Made by a program: the position numbers and the translations under genes
Assembly: GCA_030267565.1 (NCBI GenBank)
Contig: BRXU01000047.1
Coordinates: forward strand, 186,001 to 250,000
Reading direction: 5' to 3'
DNA length: 64,000 bases
Origin: Pleodorina starrii
Lineage: Eukaryota; Chlorophyta; Chlorophyceae; Chlamydomonadales; Volvocaceae
Notes under the pieces: generated by a model
The model's database searches: none
What the model was told of the DNA's origin: nothing
Seen by the model: the letters and a program-made list of their open reading frames with translations, nothing else
Shown: one piece after another, positions 11,201-22,010 of the stretch
How the letters are laid out: each line of letters opens with the position of its first letter
Position numbering within the stretch: position 1 is the stretch's first letter

Positions 11201-14200
11201 CCGCAACGGCAGCGAGATGACCCCCGTGCACCCGGGGGAGGATTTCACCTGGAGCGACTACGCACCCGTGACATTCAGGAGGTGTGGGGGGGAGACAAGG
11301 GGGGAGGGACAAGGGGGGAGGGGGGACAAGGGGGGAGGGGGGACAAGGGGGGGGGAGGACAAGGGGGGGAGGACAAGGGGGGGGAGCTGCGGTGTGCAGC
11401 TGTGTGTATTCATTCGTGTGTTTTGTGTGTGTGGGGGGGCGGCAGGGGGTTAAACCCGGGGGAGGAGGGGGGAGGGATTGGGGGAAAGCGCCAGTGGGAA
11501 TGAGAGGTGGGTGATACGGGGGCGGGGACAGCCAGCTGGGGAAATGGCCGGGGGCCGGGGGCATGTTGGTGATGATAAAGTGCGGCGGCGGGGTGCTGCG
11601 GGGGCATGCCCCTGCCCCACCTCCCCTCCGGACGCCCCCTCCCACCCACACGGCCCCACACCCCCCTGGTGCACCCCCCCCCTGGAGTGGAGTGGAGTGG
11701 GTTGGATCGACCCCTCCCGAGGCAGCAAGATGATAGATGGAGCAAGCGAGTGGGTCAGCCATCACCATCACCATCACCATCACCTTGTGTGTGTGTGTGT
11801 GCTCTCTCCAGCCGTGTCCCTCTTGACCAGGCTGTGCAGTCCGACCCCCCCTTCTGCCCCCTTTTCCCCCTCCCCTCCCCTCCCCTCCCCTCCCCTCCCC
11901 CTCCCCTCCCCTCCCTCCCCTCCCCTCCCCTCCCCTCCCCCTCCCCTCCCCATCCCCTCCCCTCCCCTCCCTCCCCGCACCCTTCCCCTCCTCCCCTCCT
12001 CTCCCCTCCCCTCGCCCCGCCCCTCCACCGCTCCCCTCCCCTCCCTCCCCTCCCCTCCCCTCCCCTCCCCTCCCCTCCCCTCCCCCTCCCTCCCCCTTCC
12101 CCTCCCCCCCTCCCTCCCCTCCCTCCCCTCCCCTCCCCTCCCCTCACCCCTCCCCTCCCCTCCCCTCCCCCTCCCTCCCCTCCCCTCCCCTCCCCTCCCC
12201 TCCCCCTCCCCTCCCCCTCCCCTCCCCTCCCCTCCCTCCCCTCCCCTCCCCCTCCCCTCCCCTCCCCTCCCCTCCCTCCCCTCCCCTCCCCCTCCCCGTC
12301 CCCCCCCCTCCCCTCCCCTCCCCTCCCCTCCCCCTCCCTCCCCTCCCCTCCCCTCCCCTCCCCTCCCCTCCCCTCCCCTCCCCTCCCCTCCCCCCTCCCC
12401 TCCCCTGTCAGACTGCGCGAGTCGTTCGGTGTGGACGCCTCCACCTACATGCTGTCCCTCTGCTCCGACCACTCGCTGCGACATCTGACCAGTCCGGGGA
12501 AGAGCGGATCCGTGTTCTTCCTGTCGCAGGTAGGGAGGACGAGGGGGGGGAGAGGGAGGGAGCGAGGGAGGAGGAGGCGAAGGAGGGAGGGCGGGTGAGG
12601 AGGGGGTGGGGGTGGGGGGTTCGTGGTCTACATATAAAAGGGCGCTCTCCCCCCGCCCCCCCGTGTCAGCCCCCCCTCCCCTCCCCTCCGGTGTCCCTTC
12701 CCTCCTCGGACCCCCCCCCCACCCACCCCTTGACAGTCCCCCTGACTCCTTATAGGGACATGTGCCTCTCCGCATGTCCGCACGCCGGCCCTACTGCCTG
12801 ACTGCCCGACTGCCGGCCTGTCTGCCGGCCGGCCTGACTGCCGCACTCGCACCGTTACACTTTGCACCCCGCCCCTCCCTTCCCCTTTCTCCCCCCCCCC
12901 CCCGCTCCTCCCCCCGCCTCTTCCAGGACGAGCGTTTCTTCCTGAAGACCATGTCCCGTGCCGAGATGTCCGTGCTTCTGTCCCTGCTGCCCGCCTACCA
13001 CCGGCACGTGGAGAGACACCCGCACACACTGCTGTGCAGGTTCTTCGGACTGCACTGCGTCACAGCACCGGCGGGGAGGAAGGTGGGGGGGAGGGGGAGG
13101 GGGAGGGGGAGGGGGAGGGGGGATGTGTATGTGTGTGTGTGTGTGTGGAAGGGGACACGGGCGTGCGCGGGGAGGGGAGGAGAGGGGCTGACTGGCTGGC
13201 ACGTGACGGCGGCGTGCGCAGTCAGAAGTGGTGCGTGTGCATGCATGCGTGTGCGTGTGTGCGTGTGCTCAACGCCCCCACTACCCCCACTACCCCCACC
13301 ACCCCCACCACCCGAAGGGGAGAGGGCTAGGCCCCCCCCATTCGGAGTCAACACTGACACGCCGTGTGTGTATCGGGGGGGGAGTGGATGGATGGGCGGG
13401 TGGGTGGGTGGGTGGGTGAGAGAGATAGAACAGTTTTGCAAACGACGCGTGCACTGGCCGACTCTTGGTTTTCCTCTTGGTGTCGCCTCCTTCCCATCGC
13501 TGCAGCCTCGCCCCCGAACCCCGAAGGTGTGACCCCGACTGCCTCCGCCCCGCCCCGCCCCCCCCTCATCCTCTGCAGTACCGGTTCGTGGTCATGTCCA
13601 ACATCTTCCGTACACCTCTGCAGCTGCACCGCAAGTACGACCTCAAGGGCTCCACACTGGGTCGTACGGCAGGCCGCCCCCCTGCGGACGATCCCGCCAT
13701 CATATTCAAGGATCTGGATCTGGATCTGAGGCTCAGGTGGGGGAAGGGTGGTGATGGTGTGGAAGGGGGGGAAGGAAGGGGGGAGGGGGGAGGAGGGGAG
13801 GGGGGAGGAGGGGGTTGGGGGTTGGGGGGTGGGGGGTGGCGGGGGGATGAAGGTGGGGGTTCCTGCGGGGAAAGGGGCGGGGGCCGGTGAGGCGGGAAGG
13901 AGGGGATCGTTCCAGTAGGTGTGGTTGGGGTTTGATGTGCGCGCGCACATGCCGGAAGGGGTGTGGGGGCGGGGAGCGCTGGTGCCCGACAGACTGGAGG
14001 TGGGGTTGGAGGGGGGGGGGTGAGGACGGGGCTGTTGACTGGGCTGGCCCTCGCTCTCGCCCTCGTCTGTTGCGATGACGGTCCCCATTCCTGCTCCTCC
14101 CCCCCCCTCCTCCCCCCCCCCCACCCCCACCCCCTCAGGCTGGAGGAGGGCTGGCGGGACCGGCTGTTGTTCCAACTTCGTGCCGACTGCGGACTGCTGT

Positions 14201-17036
14201 CGGGCAGTGGCGTCATGGATTACTCGCTGCTGGTGGGACTGCACTTCAGAAACAGAAACAAGGCGGAGACGGAGGCGGAGGGCGGCACAGGCGGAGGCGG
14301 AGGCGGCGGCGGTGTGTTGGTGGGTGGTGCGGAGAGGAGTGTGCGCTCCCCCGTGGAGGTGCAGATGCTGGCAAATGAGTGAGTGGGGGGGGGAGCGGGG
14401 AGGGGGGGGTTTGGGGGTGAGGGGGGTGGGCGTGGGGGATGGGGGGGTTTCCCGACTGCAGTCCGTTGTGCTGCGCTGCGCTGTGTTTTGCGCACACGGG
14501 GGGGGGGGGGGAGGGGGGAGAGGGGTTCATGGACATGGCTGGGTTGTTGTCCGACTTGGGTGGCGGGGGGCGTTTCAGCAGGGGGAGGAGGGGCTGGAGA
14601 GGAGGGAAGGGAGGGGCGTGCGCCTTGTGAGTGGTGACCAGCGGGGCGCAGCGGGTTAGCGGTGAGAACGAAGAAGCCGCCAGCCCTCCGGCGAAGGAGG
14701 CGAACCAGCCACAGCCGTAACTGTGATGAGAGAGGGCGAGTGGCGGGGGCGGGGGGGGGGCGGGGGCCTCAGTGCGAAGTCTTCCCCCCCTGGACCCACA
14801 CCTCCTGACCGAGCCAACCCCCCCTCCTACCCCTTTCTGCCCCCCCCCCGCTTCAGGCTTGCCCGCATTCAGGAGCGGCTGGCTCGTCTGCGTCCCCGGT
14901 TGGGAGAGGGGGCCACTCGGGACCTGGGGGAGCTGCTGGCGGAGAGGATCAGGTGGGGGGGGGAGGGGGGAGGGGTTTGGAGGGGAGAGGGGGGAGGGCG
15001 AGAAGAGGAAGTCTTGGGGGTTGGGGGGTAAGTGGGGGGTAAGTGGCTCGGGAAGGGACCAGGCGAAGTGAGGGGAAGATGGCGGGCGTCGTTGTCGTGG
15101 GTTGGAGGGGGGAGGACGTGTGTGTGTACCGGTATGTGTGTTCCTGCGGTGTATCCGGTGCCGGTGTCCGCGGCTCCCTCCACTGCCGGGATCCACTGCC
15201 GGGATCCACTGCCGGGATCCACTGCCGGATCCACTGCCGGATCCACTGCCGGATCCACTGCCGGATCCACTGCCGGATCCACTGCCGGATCCACTGCCGG
15301 ATCCACTGCCGGATCCACTGCCGGATCCACTGCCGGATCCACTGCCGGGATCCACTGCCGGATCCACTGCCGGATCCAGCCGCCCACCTCACCTCACCTC
15401 ACCTCGGGAGCCCCATCCCGGGCTCCAGCTCCCCACCCGCCACCCGCTCTTAACTGGTCCGGCCCGGCCTCACTTTCGCGCAATGGAGACTCGCCCGCCC
15501 GCCCACCCGCCCTCATGTGTCCCCACAGGTCGGGGCGGTGACGGCAGCGGCCCCCTGCACTCACCCGCTTCGCCTCCCCTCCCTCCCTCACGCTGTACTC
15601 CACCCCGATAAAGGCGAACTCCACCTCGTCTGTGTTGCCTACCAGCCTCCCTAGTCCCTACCCGGGCCCCCCCCCACCCCCACCCCACCCGCATGGTCGG
15701 TCCTTCCTTGCACCCTTCCCTTCCCTTCCCTTCCCTTCGCTTCCCTTCACTTGCCACCAAGCAACCAACTAACCTCACCCTTCCACCACTTACCTCATCT
15801 CGCAACTCACCACCGACCCCACTGCCACCATCTCTTCCCCACTTTCCTATCAGGGGATCAAAACCTTGAACTGCCACCTCGAACTGCCACCACCCTCCCC
15901 CCCAACCCCCTCGGCCCCCCACCCCCACAGGATGCTCACCCCGGGCGGCGGCCCCGCCTCCCCACCGGCCCCCGGCGGCGTCAGCAGCGGCAAGGAAGGA
16001 GGGGGAGGGGGAGGGGGAGGAGGAGGAGGGGCGCGCGGCGGGCGGGTGGGCCCCCCTGACCCCGACTCCGCCCCGGCTGAGGGTGAGGGTGAGGGTATGT
16101 CGGTGAACGACCAGTTGGCTCTAAGCTGTGGACAGAGCCGAGTGCAGCTGGGGGTCAACATGGCGGCGACGGCGGTGCACAAGGTGGGAGGGGTGGGGGT
16201 AAGGGGGGGGGGGGACGGGGAGGCGGAATGTGCTATGATGGGATGTGATGTGGGGGGTGGGGGGTGCGTATTCCGGGGTTTGAAGGTTTGCAAAAGGTTG
16301 GAAGCGGAATTGGGACCGGGACTTTATCCGGGGGTGATACGGTATTTTAGGCGGGCTTCCGGGGTTTGATGGAAGGCGGATGACCGCTGGTTTGTCCCCC
16401 CCCCCTGCCCCTCCTCCCCCTCAGGACGGTCGCGAGGAGCCGGTGGTGTTGTGGTTTGCCCTCATTGACATTCTGCAGCCCTACAACACAACCAAGCGAC
16501 TGGGTGGGTGGGGGTGGGTGGCTGGGTCGGATCGGTCGGATCGGTCGGTCGGTGTGCGCCCGCCCCGGCCGGGGACAAGTGACTGCAGCCGGGCCGGGGA
16601 CCACACAGAGTGGGGCACCGCGCCTCCCTCTCTACCCCTCCACACACCCCCCAAATCCGCCCCCCTCGGGACCTCACCGATCTCGGCATCATCTCCCCGA
16701 CTGCCTCGCTCCCCCTCCCCCCTCCCCCCGAGTGTGTTGACAGCCCCCGGCCTGACGTGGAAGTCTCGCTGCTCCGGAACCCGCACCCGAACCGGCCTCC
16801 CACTCCCCATCTCCCCCAAACCGGACTGTCGTACTCCACCCCACCTAGCCCCGTCCAGTCCCACCCAGCCCCACCCGCCTCCGTCCCTTCCTGGCCCCTT
16901 CCCTCCCCTCTCCGCCCCTCCCCCTTCAGAACACGGGCTCAAGTCGGTCATCCATTCGGCACAAAGCATCTCCGTCACCCACCCCAACACGTACGCCAAC
17001 CGATTCCAGGCATTCATGAAGATGGTGTTTGAGTGA
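5295..17036 (+). CDS. PIP5K: MORN-repeat phosphatidylinositol-4-phosphate 5-kinase (18 exons, predicted 1049 aa)
   Basis: Phosphorylates a phosphatidylinositol monophosphate, most likely PI4P to PI(4,5)P2, at the plasma membrane. Exons: 5295-5375, 5674-5733, 6192-6249, 6441-6582, 7161-7308, 7867-8367, 8978-9501, 10033-10293, 10720-10789, 11184-11281, 12412-12529, 12927-13082, 13579-13736, 14139-14378, 14857-14952, 15931-16183, 16425-16503, 16930-17036; 3150 nt, in phase throughout. Residues 12-188 form eight MORN repeats (YxG-W type), followed by a low-complexity linker with a His/Gln/Ala stretch and Gly runs. The kinase core starts near residue 580 ([12 protein letters not shown]). It keeps GKSGSVFF (677-684), K694 in FLKT, DLKGS (760-764), MDYSLLVG (818-825) and the LIDILQ metal-site motif (D1003). 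The architecture matches plant MORN-PIP5Ks, but the linker is much longer. The ATG at 5295 is chosen because it leads directly into the first MORN unit; an ATG at 5267 is in another frame. Substrate class (type I/II) cannot be fixed by eye. Confidence 0.9.
8368..8547. repeat. (GGGGGA)n hexanucleotide repeat in kinase intron 6
   Basis: About 175 bp of GGGGGA units immediately after the donor GTGAGG at 8368, so the intron's 5' end is itself G-rich repeat. Read through, it would encode (Gly-Arg)n, which is not expected in the protein because the intron is spliced out. It has G-quadruplex potential on the sense RNA strand next to a 5' splice site. Confidence 0.9.
11035..11106. repeat. (GCACCC)n hexanucleotide repeat
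   Basis: About twelve tandem GCACCC units inside kinase intron 9 (10790-11183). Simple-sequence expansion; no coding role. Confidence 0.9.
11295..11383. repeat. [19 protein letters not shown] short tandem repeat
   Basis: Several imperfect 12-18-bp units of ACAAGG followed by a G-rich run, just after the donor of kinase exon 10. Simple sequence. Confidence 0.75.
11869..12406. repeat. (CTCCC)n polypyrimidine tract, about 540 bp
   Basis: A 0.54-kb almost pure C/T tract with mostly 5-bp periodicity (CTCCC), fills the 3' half of kinase intron 10 and runs up to the acceptor TGTCAG at 12406-12411. It may act as a very long polypyrimidine tract. The complementary strand is a G4-prone purine run. 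Both strands are open in several frames, giving artefactual Pro/Ser- or Gly/Arg/Glu-rich ORFs. Confidence 0.95.
15181..15378. repeat. 12-bp minisatellite with unit GGATCCACTGCC
   Basis: About 15 tandem copies of GGATCCACTGCC, with a 13-bp variant (extra G) in the first copies and near the end, in kinase intron 15 (14953-15930). Each unit contains a BamHI site. It codes for nothing in the spliced model. Confidence 0.92.
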
Positions 17037-19350
17037 GGGTGAGGGTGAGGATGAGGGTGAAGGAAGGCCGGAGGGTGAGGGTGAGGGTGAGGGTGAGGGG
17101 TGCAAGGGTGAGGGATTGAGGGGCGCAAACATCCGAATAACGTTCGATGGAGCACAGCGGGCAGGGACAGGGCTGGGGGCTGGGCTGGGGCCTGCGGAGG
17201 CTGCGGGAGCGATGGCGGGGTGAGCCCTCCCCGGAGAGAGAGCCACTCCTCCTCCTCCTCCTTCGTTCCCGACCCCAACCCCCACCGCGAAGTCCGGAGT
17301 GGGAGCCGGAGCCCTCTCCGGTACGGTACCAGGAGCTGCTGCTGCTGCTGGGCGGCTGCAGTGGGCCCCCGACCCCGACCCCGGGAACCCGCACACGCGA
17401 GCACCGAGACGAGTTGAGCCGAGCTGAGCTCCATGAAGCGGTGCCGCTGACTGCAGGGAGGGAGGGAGGGAGGAAGGGAGGGAGGTACCAGAGAGGGGGG
17501 GAGAGGTGCGGTCGGAGAGGTGAGATGAGGTGCGGTGAGGTGCGGTGAGGTGAGGGCACGGAGGGTAACTCTTGAGGGAGGCAGTGAGGGAGGGAGGCAG
17601 TGAGGGAGGGAGGGAGAGAGATAGAGGGCCCCTGAGCGCACGTTTCGGGAGGGCAGTTACCGGCCCGGTGGCCCTGGGCGCTGTGTGTTTGGATGCAAGG
17701 TGCTTCACTCGGGCTTCACTGCGAGTCGTGACCCGAGGTTTGTCCCGAGGTTGAGCGTTGCGACCGTTGACAGTTACCGGTTGGTCAACACCTTGAAGGC
17801 CTCACTGTGGAGGAGAGACTACTGGATATTTATATAGCTGTACAACATTACCATTTTCCCGCCACGCTGCAATAAAAGGACATCCGTTTCCGTTTCCGGG
17901 TGGTGGCGAATACCGTAAATGCGCGCGTGTGTGGGTGTGTGCGGACTAATATGAGGGCAGCGGGCCTCGACCTCCCTCCCTCCCTTCCTTTCTTGGTCGG
18001 TTGGTCGTGTTGTGTTGTGTTGTGTTGCGTTGTGTTGCCGCAACGTACTGATATGAGTGCATTTCTGTATGCGCGACATGATACGATGAGTTGATGCAGA
18101 CGAGCGAGGGCGAGTGCCACTCGCTGCTGCTGCTGCGACCATTGTCGCGGTCGCCTTGCGTCGCGAGTTTCGGAGCAGGGAAGTGGAGAAGGGGACGACA
18201 GGCCACTTCCCTGCACGGCGCAATGCCGTACAGTGCCGTACCACATGAGTGTCCGTTGTGGGGCGAATGTGTGTGAAGGCTTCGAAGGACGTGGCCACTG
18301 CCACAGCGCCACTGCTGCTGCTGCTGCTGATACCCCCGTGTGGCCGCATCAGCCGTCCATGTGGCCGCATCAGCCGATTGTTGCGTTGCGAGGGAAGAGG
18401 GTGTGAGCAAATCTAATAAAGTGTGGGATTTGACACCTACCCGGCATCCTGGTGCGTAATATGCCGTACCCCAATCGCTTGGCGGGCCCGACAAGTTGGT
18501 GAGGGTGCGGGCAATGGCAAGTGTGTGTGTATGTATATGTATGTGTGCGAGTGCGAGTGGGTTGGCCATCGGGAGGACTCGATGAGGGTGCGAGGATGAT
18601 ATGATGTGGGCACAGCACTGATAAGGTGCCGCCCGGGCTGAGAGGGGAGGGCCCCGGCTGCCCTTCGTTGCTGCCCTTCGTTGTCGGCAGTTGGAACTTT
18701 TGAAGGTGGAGGTTGCGGTGGCAGTTTATGCACAAACAGACTTGACAGCAGTAGTTCCTCCCTCTCTCCCTCTTTCCCTCCCTCCCTCCTTGCATGTGGT
18801 TGCGGCCCACACGGCCACACCGGTAACCGAGTGCGCGTGTGGTCGTCAAGTCAGTTTCGTTGCTTTTCCGATGTAGATTCGCTGATCGTTCCGTGGGGCC
18901 GTTGTGGGGGCCTCGGCGGCCCTCCCAACGGCCTCGCGGCCGGGCGTGGGTTGTGCGGTCCGGAGATCCGGGTCAAGCACTAGTCACAGGGCGACCCACC
19001 CTACGAGGAGTTCGTCCTCCCGTTTGCGATGCAGCAGTGGTGTAGCCAGCAGCGCTACGCGGAGCACAGCTGCCACGGCCCGCGGCCAGTAGGCGCGCGA
19101 GGGAGGACTGAGTGTTGCGGTTGCGGTAGCGCAGCATGTATGGTGAGAACGGACAAGGGGGGGGGTCACGTGTTGTGGCTGCTGCGGTACGGCAAAGCAA
19201 GAAGCCCCACACACACGTTGACAACCCGGGGCACGCACCCCGCCAACTGTCGTCCCCCCGCTTGGGAAGGCGCAACTAGAGAAAGGGGGTAAGGCATAAC
19301 CGCCGCTAAAACACTCCTGCCGGCCGAAGCGCGCCTAACCACGACGCCGC
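17037..19350. other. 3' flank of the kinase gene and intergenic DNA
   Basis: About 2.3 kb after the kinase stop. It should hold the kinase 3' UTR, but I found no TGTAA (the usual volvocine polyadenylation signal) close to the stop, so the transcript end is not placed. Short simple repeats are present, for example a TGTGT/TGTTG run near 18005-18035. The open frames on both strands have no domain, start context or splice logic that I can defend. Confidence 0.4.
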
Positions 19351-20667
19351 TTGCTACTCTCCGTGCCGGCCAGCGGCCACCATCGCTCTGCCCAGCTGCC
19401 TACTGCCCCGATTAGCCTGTGGCCGAGCACACCACCCAAGCAGGAGGACATCAGTCCGCACCGCGGCCCGCCCGCGAACAAACGGTCCCAACAAACAACA
19501 ACCACGCCCGGCATGACCCCATTCATCCCACCCCCGCCCGCGCCTCCGGCATCAGCCAACATCACCGCCACCACAGCCGGGGGCAGCACATGGGCCGCAG
19601 TGGCGGCCGCGGCCCCCAGGCTCCCCACCCCCATGGGGGCAAACCAGGCAGCTGCTGCAGCCAGGGCCCCACCGGTCACCGCGACCAGGAGTGGTACAAC
19701 GACCGACCCCCAGCAGGCCGCGCCGCCACAGCAGGCCCCACCGCCACCGCGGATACAGCCGCCACTGCGGGCGCCATCCCCGCCGCGGGCCCCGCCGCCT
19801 CAGCAGGCCCCACCGCCGCCGCGGGCGCCGCCGCCACCACCAGCCCCACAGCTGCAGACCCAGTCACCGGCGCAGGCCCAGCTGCAACAGATGCCGACCC
19901 CTCCGCCGCCGCAGGCCCAGCCACGGATACGGGACCCACCACCGCCACCGACTCTACAGCCGCAGCTGCCCTCGGCTCCACAACCGGACCCCACGGCGGC
20001 GGCAGCCCAACAAGGAGTGGAGGCACAAGCCGACTCCATGGCGGCGAGACAGGACGCCGACACCCGCATGGAGGCGGCCAACACGTCAACAGCAGCGGTA
20101 GCAGCAGTGCCGCAGGAGCGAGGACCATCGGCCGCCGCAGCAGCTACAGCCCCCACCTTCTGGTTCACGGCAGGCCGTACGGGGGCAGGCAGCAGGCGAA
20201 AGCCTACCGGGGGCAAAGCCAGGCAGCAGCCGCGGCAGGGACGCACACAGCCCGACCAGGGCCCGGCAGGCCCCGAGGCCCCAAAGCGGAAGCGGCGACG
20301 GCTCGAGCACCTGCCCGAAGCGGAGCGAGCCGAGCGGAACAGGGCGCAAACACAGAAGGCCCTGGAGACCCGCAGGAGGAACACGGAGGAGCGGAAGGCC
20401 CAGAAAGCAGCAGAGGAGGCCACGGCACAGTTAACCGCAATGCTGGCGACCGGCAGCCAGGCCCAGCTGTCGGACGGATCGCAGATCCCCAGCCTGCAGC
20501 TGCAGATGACGGCTGGAGACCCGCCCGCCATCGAACCCCACACCCAGCAGGAAGTTGCCCAACGAGGTCGGCAGCAGCTGAGCGCCCACGGGCCAGCATC
20601 AGGGCAGGAGGACGAGGAGGAGGAAGAACCCACCCCCACCGCCATGGAGGCGGCCCACCCCAACTAG
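19351..20667 (+). CDS. LINE ORF1, gag-like protein (438 aa)
   Basis: Probable nucleic-acid-binding ORF1 product of the L1-like element. The N-terminal half is Pro/Ala/Gln-rich (PPQQAPPPP repeats). The C-terminal part is basic and charged (PKRKRRRLEHLPEAERAER), likely a coiled coil or RNA-binding helix, and ends in an acidic EDEEEEE tract. No CCHC knuckle is visible. The start at 19351 is simply the first ATG of the frame; the methionine near 19513 is also possible. A long overlapping frame (19419-20876) is open because of base composition and is not supported. The stop TAG at 20665-20667 is followed at once, in the same frame, by the ORF2 ATG. Confidence 0.6.
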   Translation: MLLSVPASGHHRSAQLPTAPISLWPSTPPKQEDISPHRGPPANKRSQQTTTTPGMTPFIPPPPAPPASANITATTAGGSTWAAVAAAAPRLPTPMGANQAAAAARAPPVTATRSGTTTDPQQAAPPQQAPPPPRIQPPLRAPSPPRAPPPQQAPPPPRAPPPPPAPQLQTQSPAQAQLQQMPTPPPPQAQPRIRDPPPPPTLQPQLPSAPQPDPTAAAAQQGVEAQADSMAARQDADTRMEAANTSTAAVAAVPQERGPSAAAAATAPTFWFTAGRTGAGSRRKPTGGKARQQPRQGRTQPDQGPAGPEAPKRKRRRLEHLPEAERAERNRAQTQKALETRRRNTEERKAQKAAEEATAQLTAMLATGSQAQLSDGSQIPSLQLQMTAGDPPAIEPHTQQEVAQRGRQQLSAHGPASGQEDEEEEEPTPTAMEAAHPN

Positions 20668-22008
20668 ATGCCAATCAGGGGGACGGGAAGAAACCAGCAG
20701 CGGAACGCTGTGCACGGCCACCCACTCCGGATCGCCACGCACAACATGCATGGGCTGCTGGCGTCGCATGGGAACCGTCTGCAGGCAGCAGTACGGCAGT
20801 GGGCAGAGCTGCGTCTGGATGTGGTGTGCCTACAGGAGACCCACCATACCAACATCCAGCACCAGTGCCTCTTTGAGCGGGACCTACGCCATGCAGCGAT
20901 GCAGGCGCACACCCAAGGTTGGCGCGTAGCGGCGTACTCGTGGTCTGGCTCGACCCACACGGCGGGGGTCCTCACCCTCGTTCGGCAAGGGCTCGCGGCA
21001 GCCCTGGAGCCGCCACCGGCCGCAACCCTCCCAGCATGCGCGCGGGGCCGGTTCACCGAGTGTGTGCTCCGTTGGGGGGGCCACCGCCTGCATATCTGCA
21101 ACATCTACCTTCCCACGGGCTCCACCGCAGTGGCAGCGGATACACGACGCCTTTTGTTCAGCAACATTCTCGCTGCCACAGCGACGCGTGTTGCAGCCGC
21201 AGACAACGACACCACCCTCATCTGGGCGGGCGACTTTAACTTCGTGGAGGACCCGGAGCTGGACTCGTCAGCGGGCCCAGGGGGCCGTCGAGGGGACGGG
21301 CCGATAGCGGACATGAGACGGCAGGCGGGCCCCATCATGGTTGACACCCACCGACACCTCCACCCCCAGCGCCGCGACTTCACCCACCTGTACCGCGCGC
21401 CCATCCCGGGGGGCTCCCGCCTCGACCGCATCTACATCAACCAACCCATGCTGCCGTACATATGCCACACCGCCATCACCTTCCACACACCGTCAGACCA
21501 CAGGATCGCGGTGCTGCACCTGCTGCCACGCCGGAGTGAGGAGCGGGGCCCAGGCATCCGGCGCACCCGCCTGGCCTTCACGGGGCACGAGGACCTCGCA
21601 GCCAGCATGGACGCCTGGATCCGCAGCCAGTGCGCGGAGGCGCCCTCTGCCGAGAACAATCCGGCAGGCCTGATCGCGTGGTGGCCGGGCTTCAAACGCC
21701 GCCTCGCCAGCCTGGCCCACCGGCTCAACAAAGCAGCACAGCAACGCAGGCAGCGGCCCGGCCCCCGTGCCCGGGAGGCACTCACAGCGGTTCAGCTGGC
21801 CCAGCAGGCAGTTGATGCAGCGCCCACAGCACCCCAGCCGCTGCAGCAATTAGCGGAGGCACAGGCGGCCTTAGCCAGGGCACACCAAGAGGACGGCCGC
21901 AAGGCAGCGAAAGAAACACGCGCCCATTGGCTCCGGGCGGGTGAGCGGCGGGCCGGCCCCGCCCTGACAGCATTCCTGCAAGCCCAGACGGCCGAGCAAC
22001 AGCCCTGA
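20668..22008 (+). CDS. LINE ORF2 fragment: APE-like endonuclease domain (446 aa, truncated)
   Basis: Endonuclease/exonuclease/phosphatase-family domain that nicks target DNA for target-primed reverse transcription. Visible motifs in order: ATHNMHGLL (catalytic Asn region), VVCLQETH (catalytic Glu), a YLPTG strand, WAGDFNFVED (Asp/Asn pair), GSRLDRIYIN and TPSDHRIAV (catalytic Asp-His). All key residues of the fold are present. After about residue 260 comes the usual helical linker (KETRAHWLRAGE), and the frame then stops before any RT motif such as FADD. The endonuclease may still be foldable, but the element cannot retrotranspose by itself. Confidence 0.8.
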   Translation: MPIRGTGRNQQRNAVHGHPLRIATHNMHGLLASHGNRLQAAVRQWAELRLDVVCLQETHHTNIQHQCLFERDLRHAAMQAHTQGWRVAAYSWSGSTHTAGVLTLVRQGLAAALEPPPAATLPACARGRFTECVLRWGGHRLHICNIYLPTGSTAVAADTRRLLFSNILAATATRVAAADNDTTLIWAGDFNFVEDPELDSSAGPGGRRGDGPIADMRRQAGPIMVDTHRHLHPQRRDFTHLYRAPIPGGSRLDRIYINQPMLPYICHTAITFHTPSDHRIAVLHLLPRRSEERGPGIRRTRLAFTGHEDLAASMDAWIRSQCAEAPSAENNPAGLIAWWPGFKRRLASLAHRLNKAAQQRRQRPGPRAREALTAVQLAQQAVDAAPTAPQPLQQLAEAQAALARAHQEDGRKAAKETRAHWLRAGERRAGPALTAFLQAQTAEQQP

Positions 22009-22010
22009 AC

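Noticed and set aside
11478..12775. Long Pro/Ser-rich plus and Gly/Arg-rich minus ORFs
   Set aside because: Products of the CTCCC pyrimidine tract, inside a kinase intron.
15181..15378. CRISPR-like array
   Set aside because: Units are contiguous with no unique spacers, and the genome is eukaryotic.
15102..15611. ORFs made of repeated DPLPDPLP or AVDPAVDP units
   Set aside because: All frames of a 12-bp minisatellite are open; it lies in an intron.
16481..17641. Minus-strand ORFs of 180-386 aa at the end of the kinase gene
   Set aside because: Shadows of GC-rich exons, introns and 3' flank; no motif.
19419..20876. A 485-aa overlapping ORF within the LINE
   Set aside because: It overlaps both recognised LINE ORFs in another frame and has only Ala/Gly/Pro composition; the endonuclease motifs are in the other frame.
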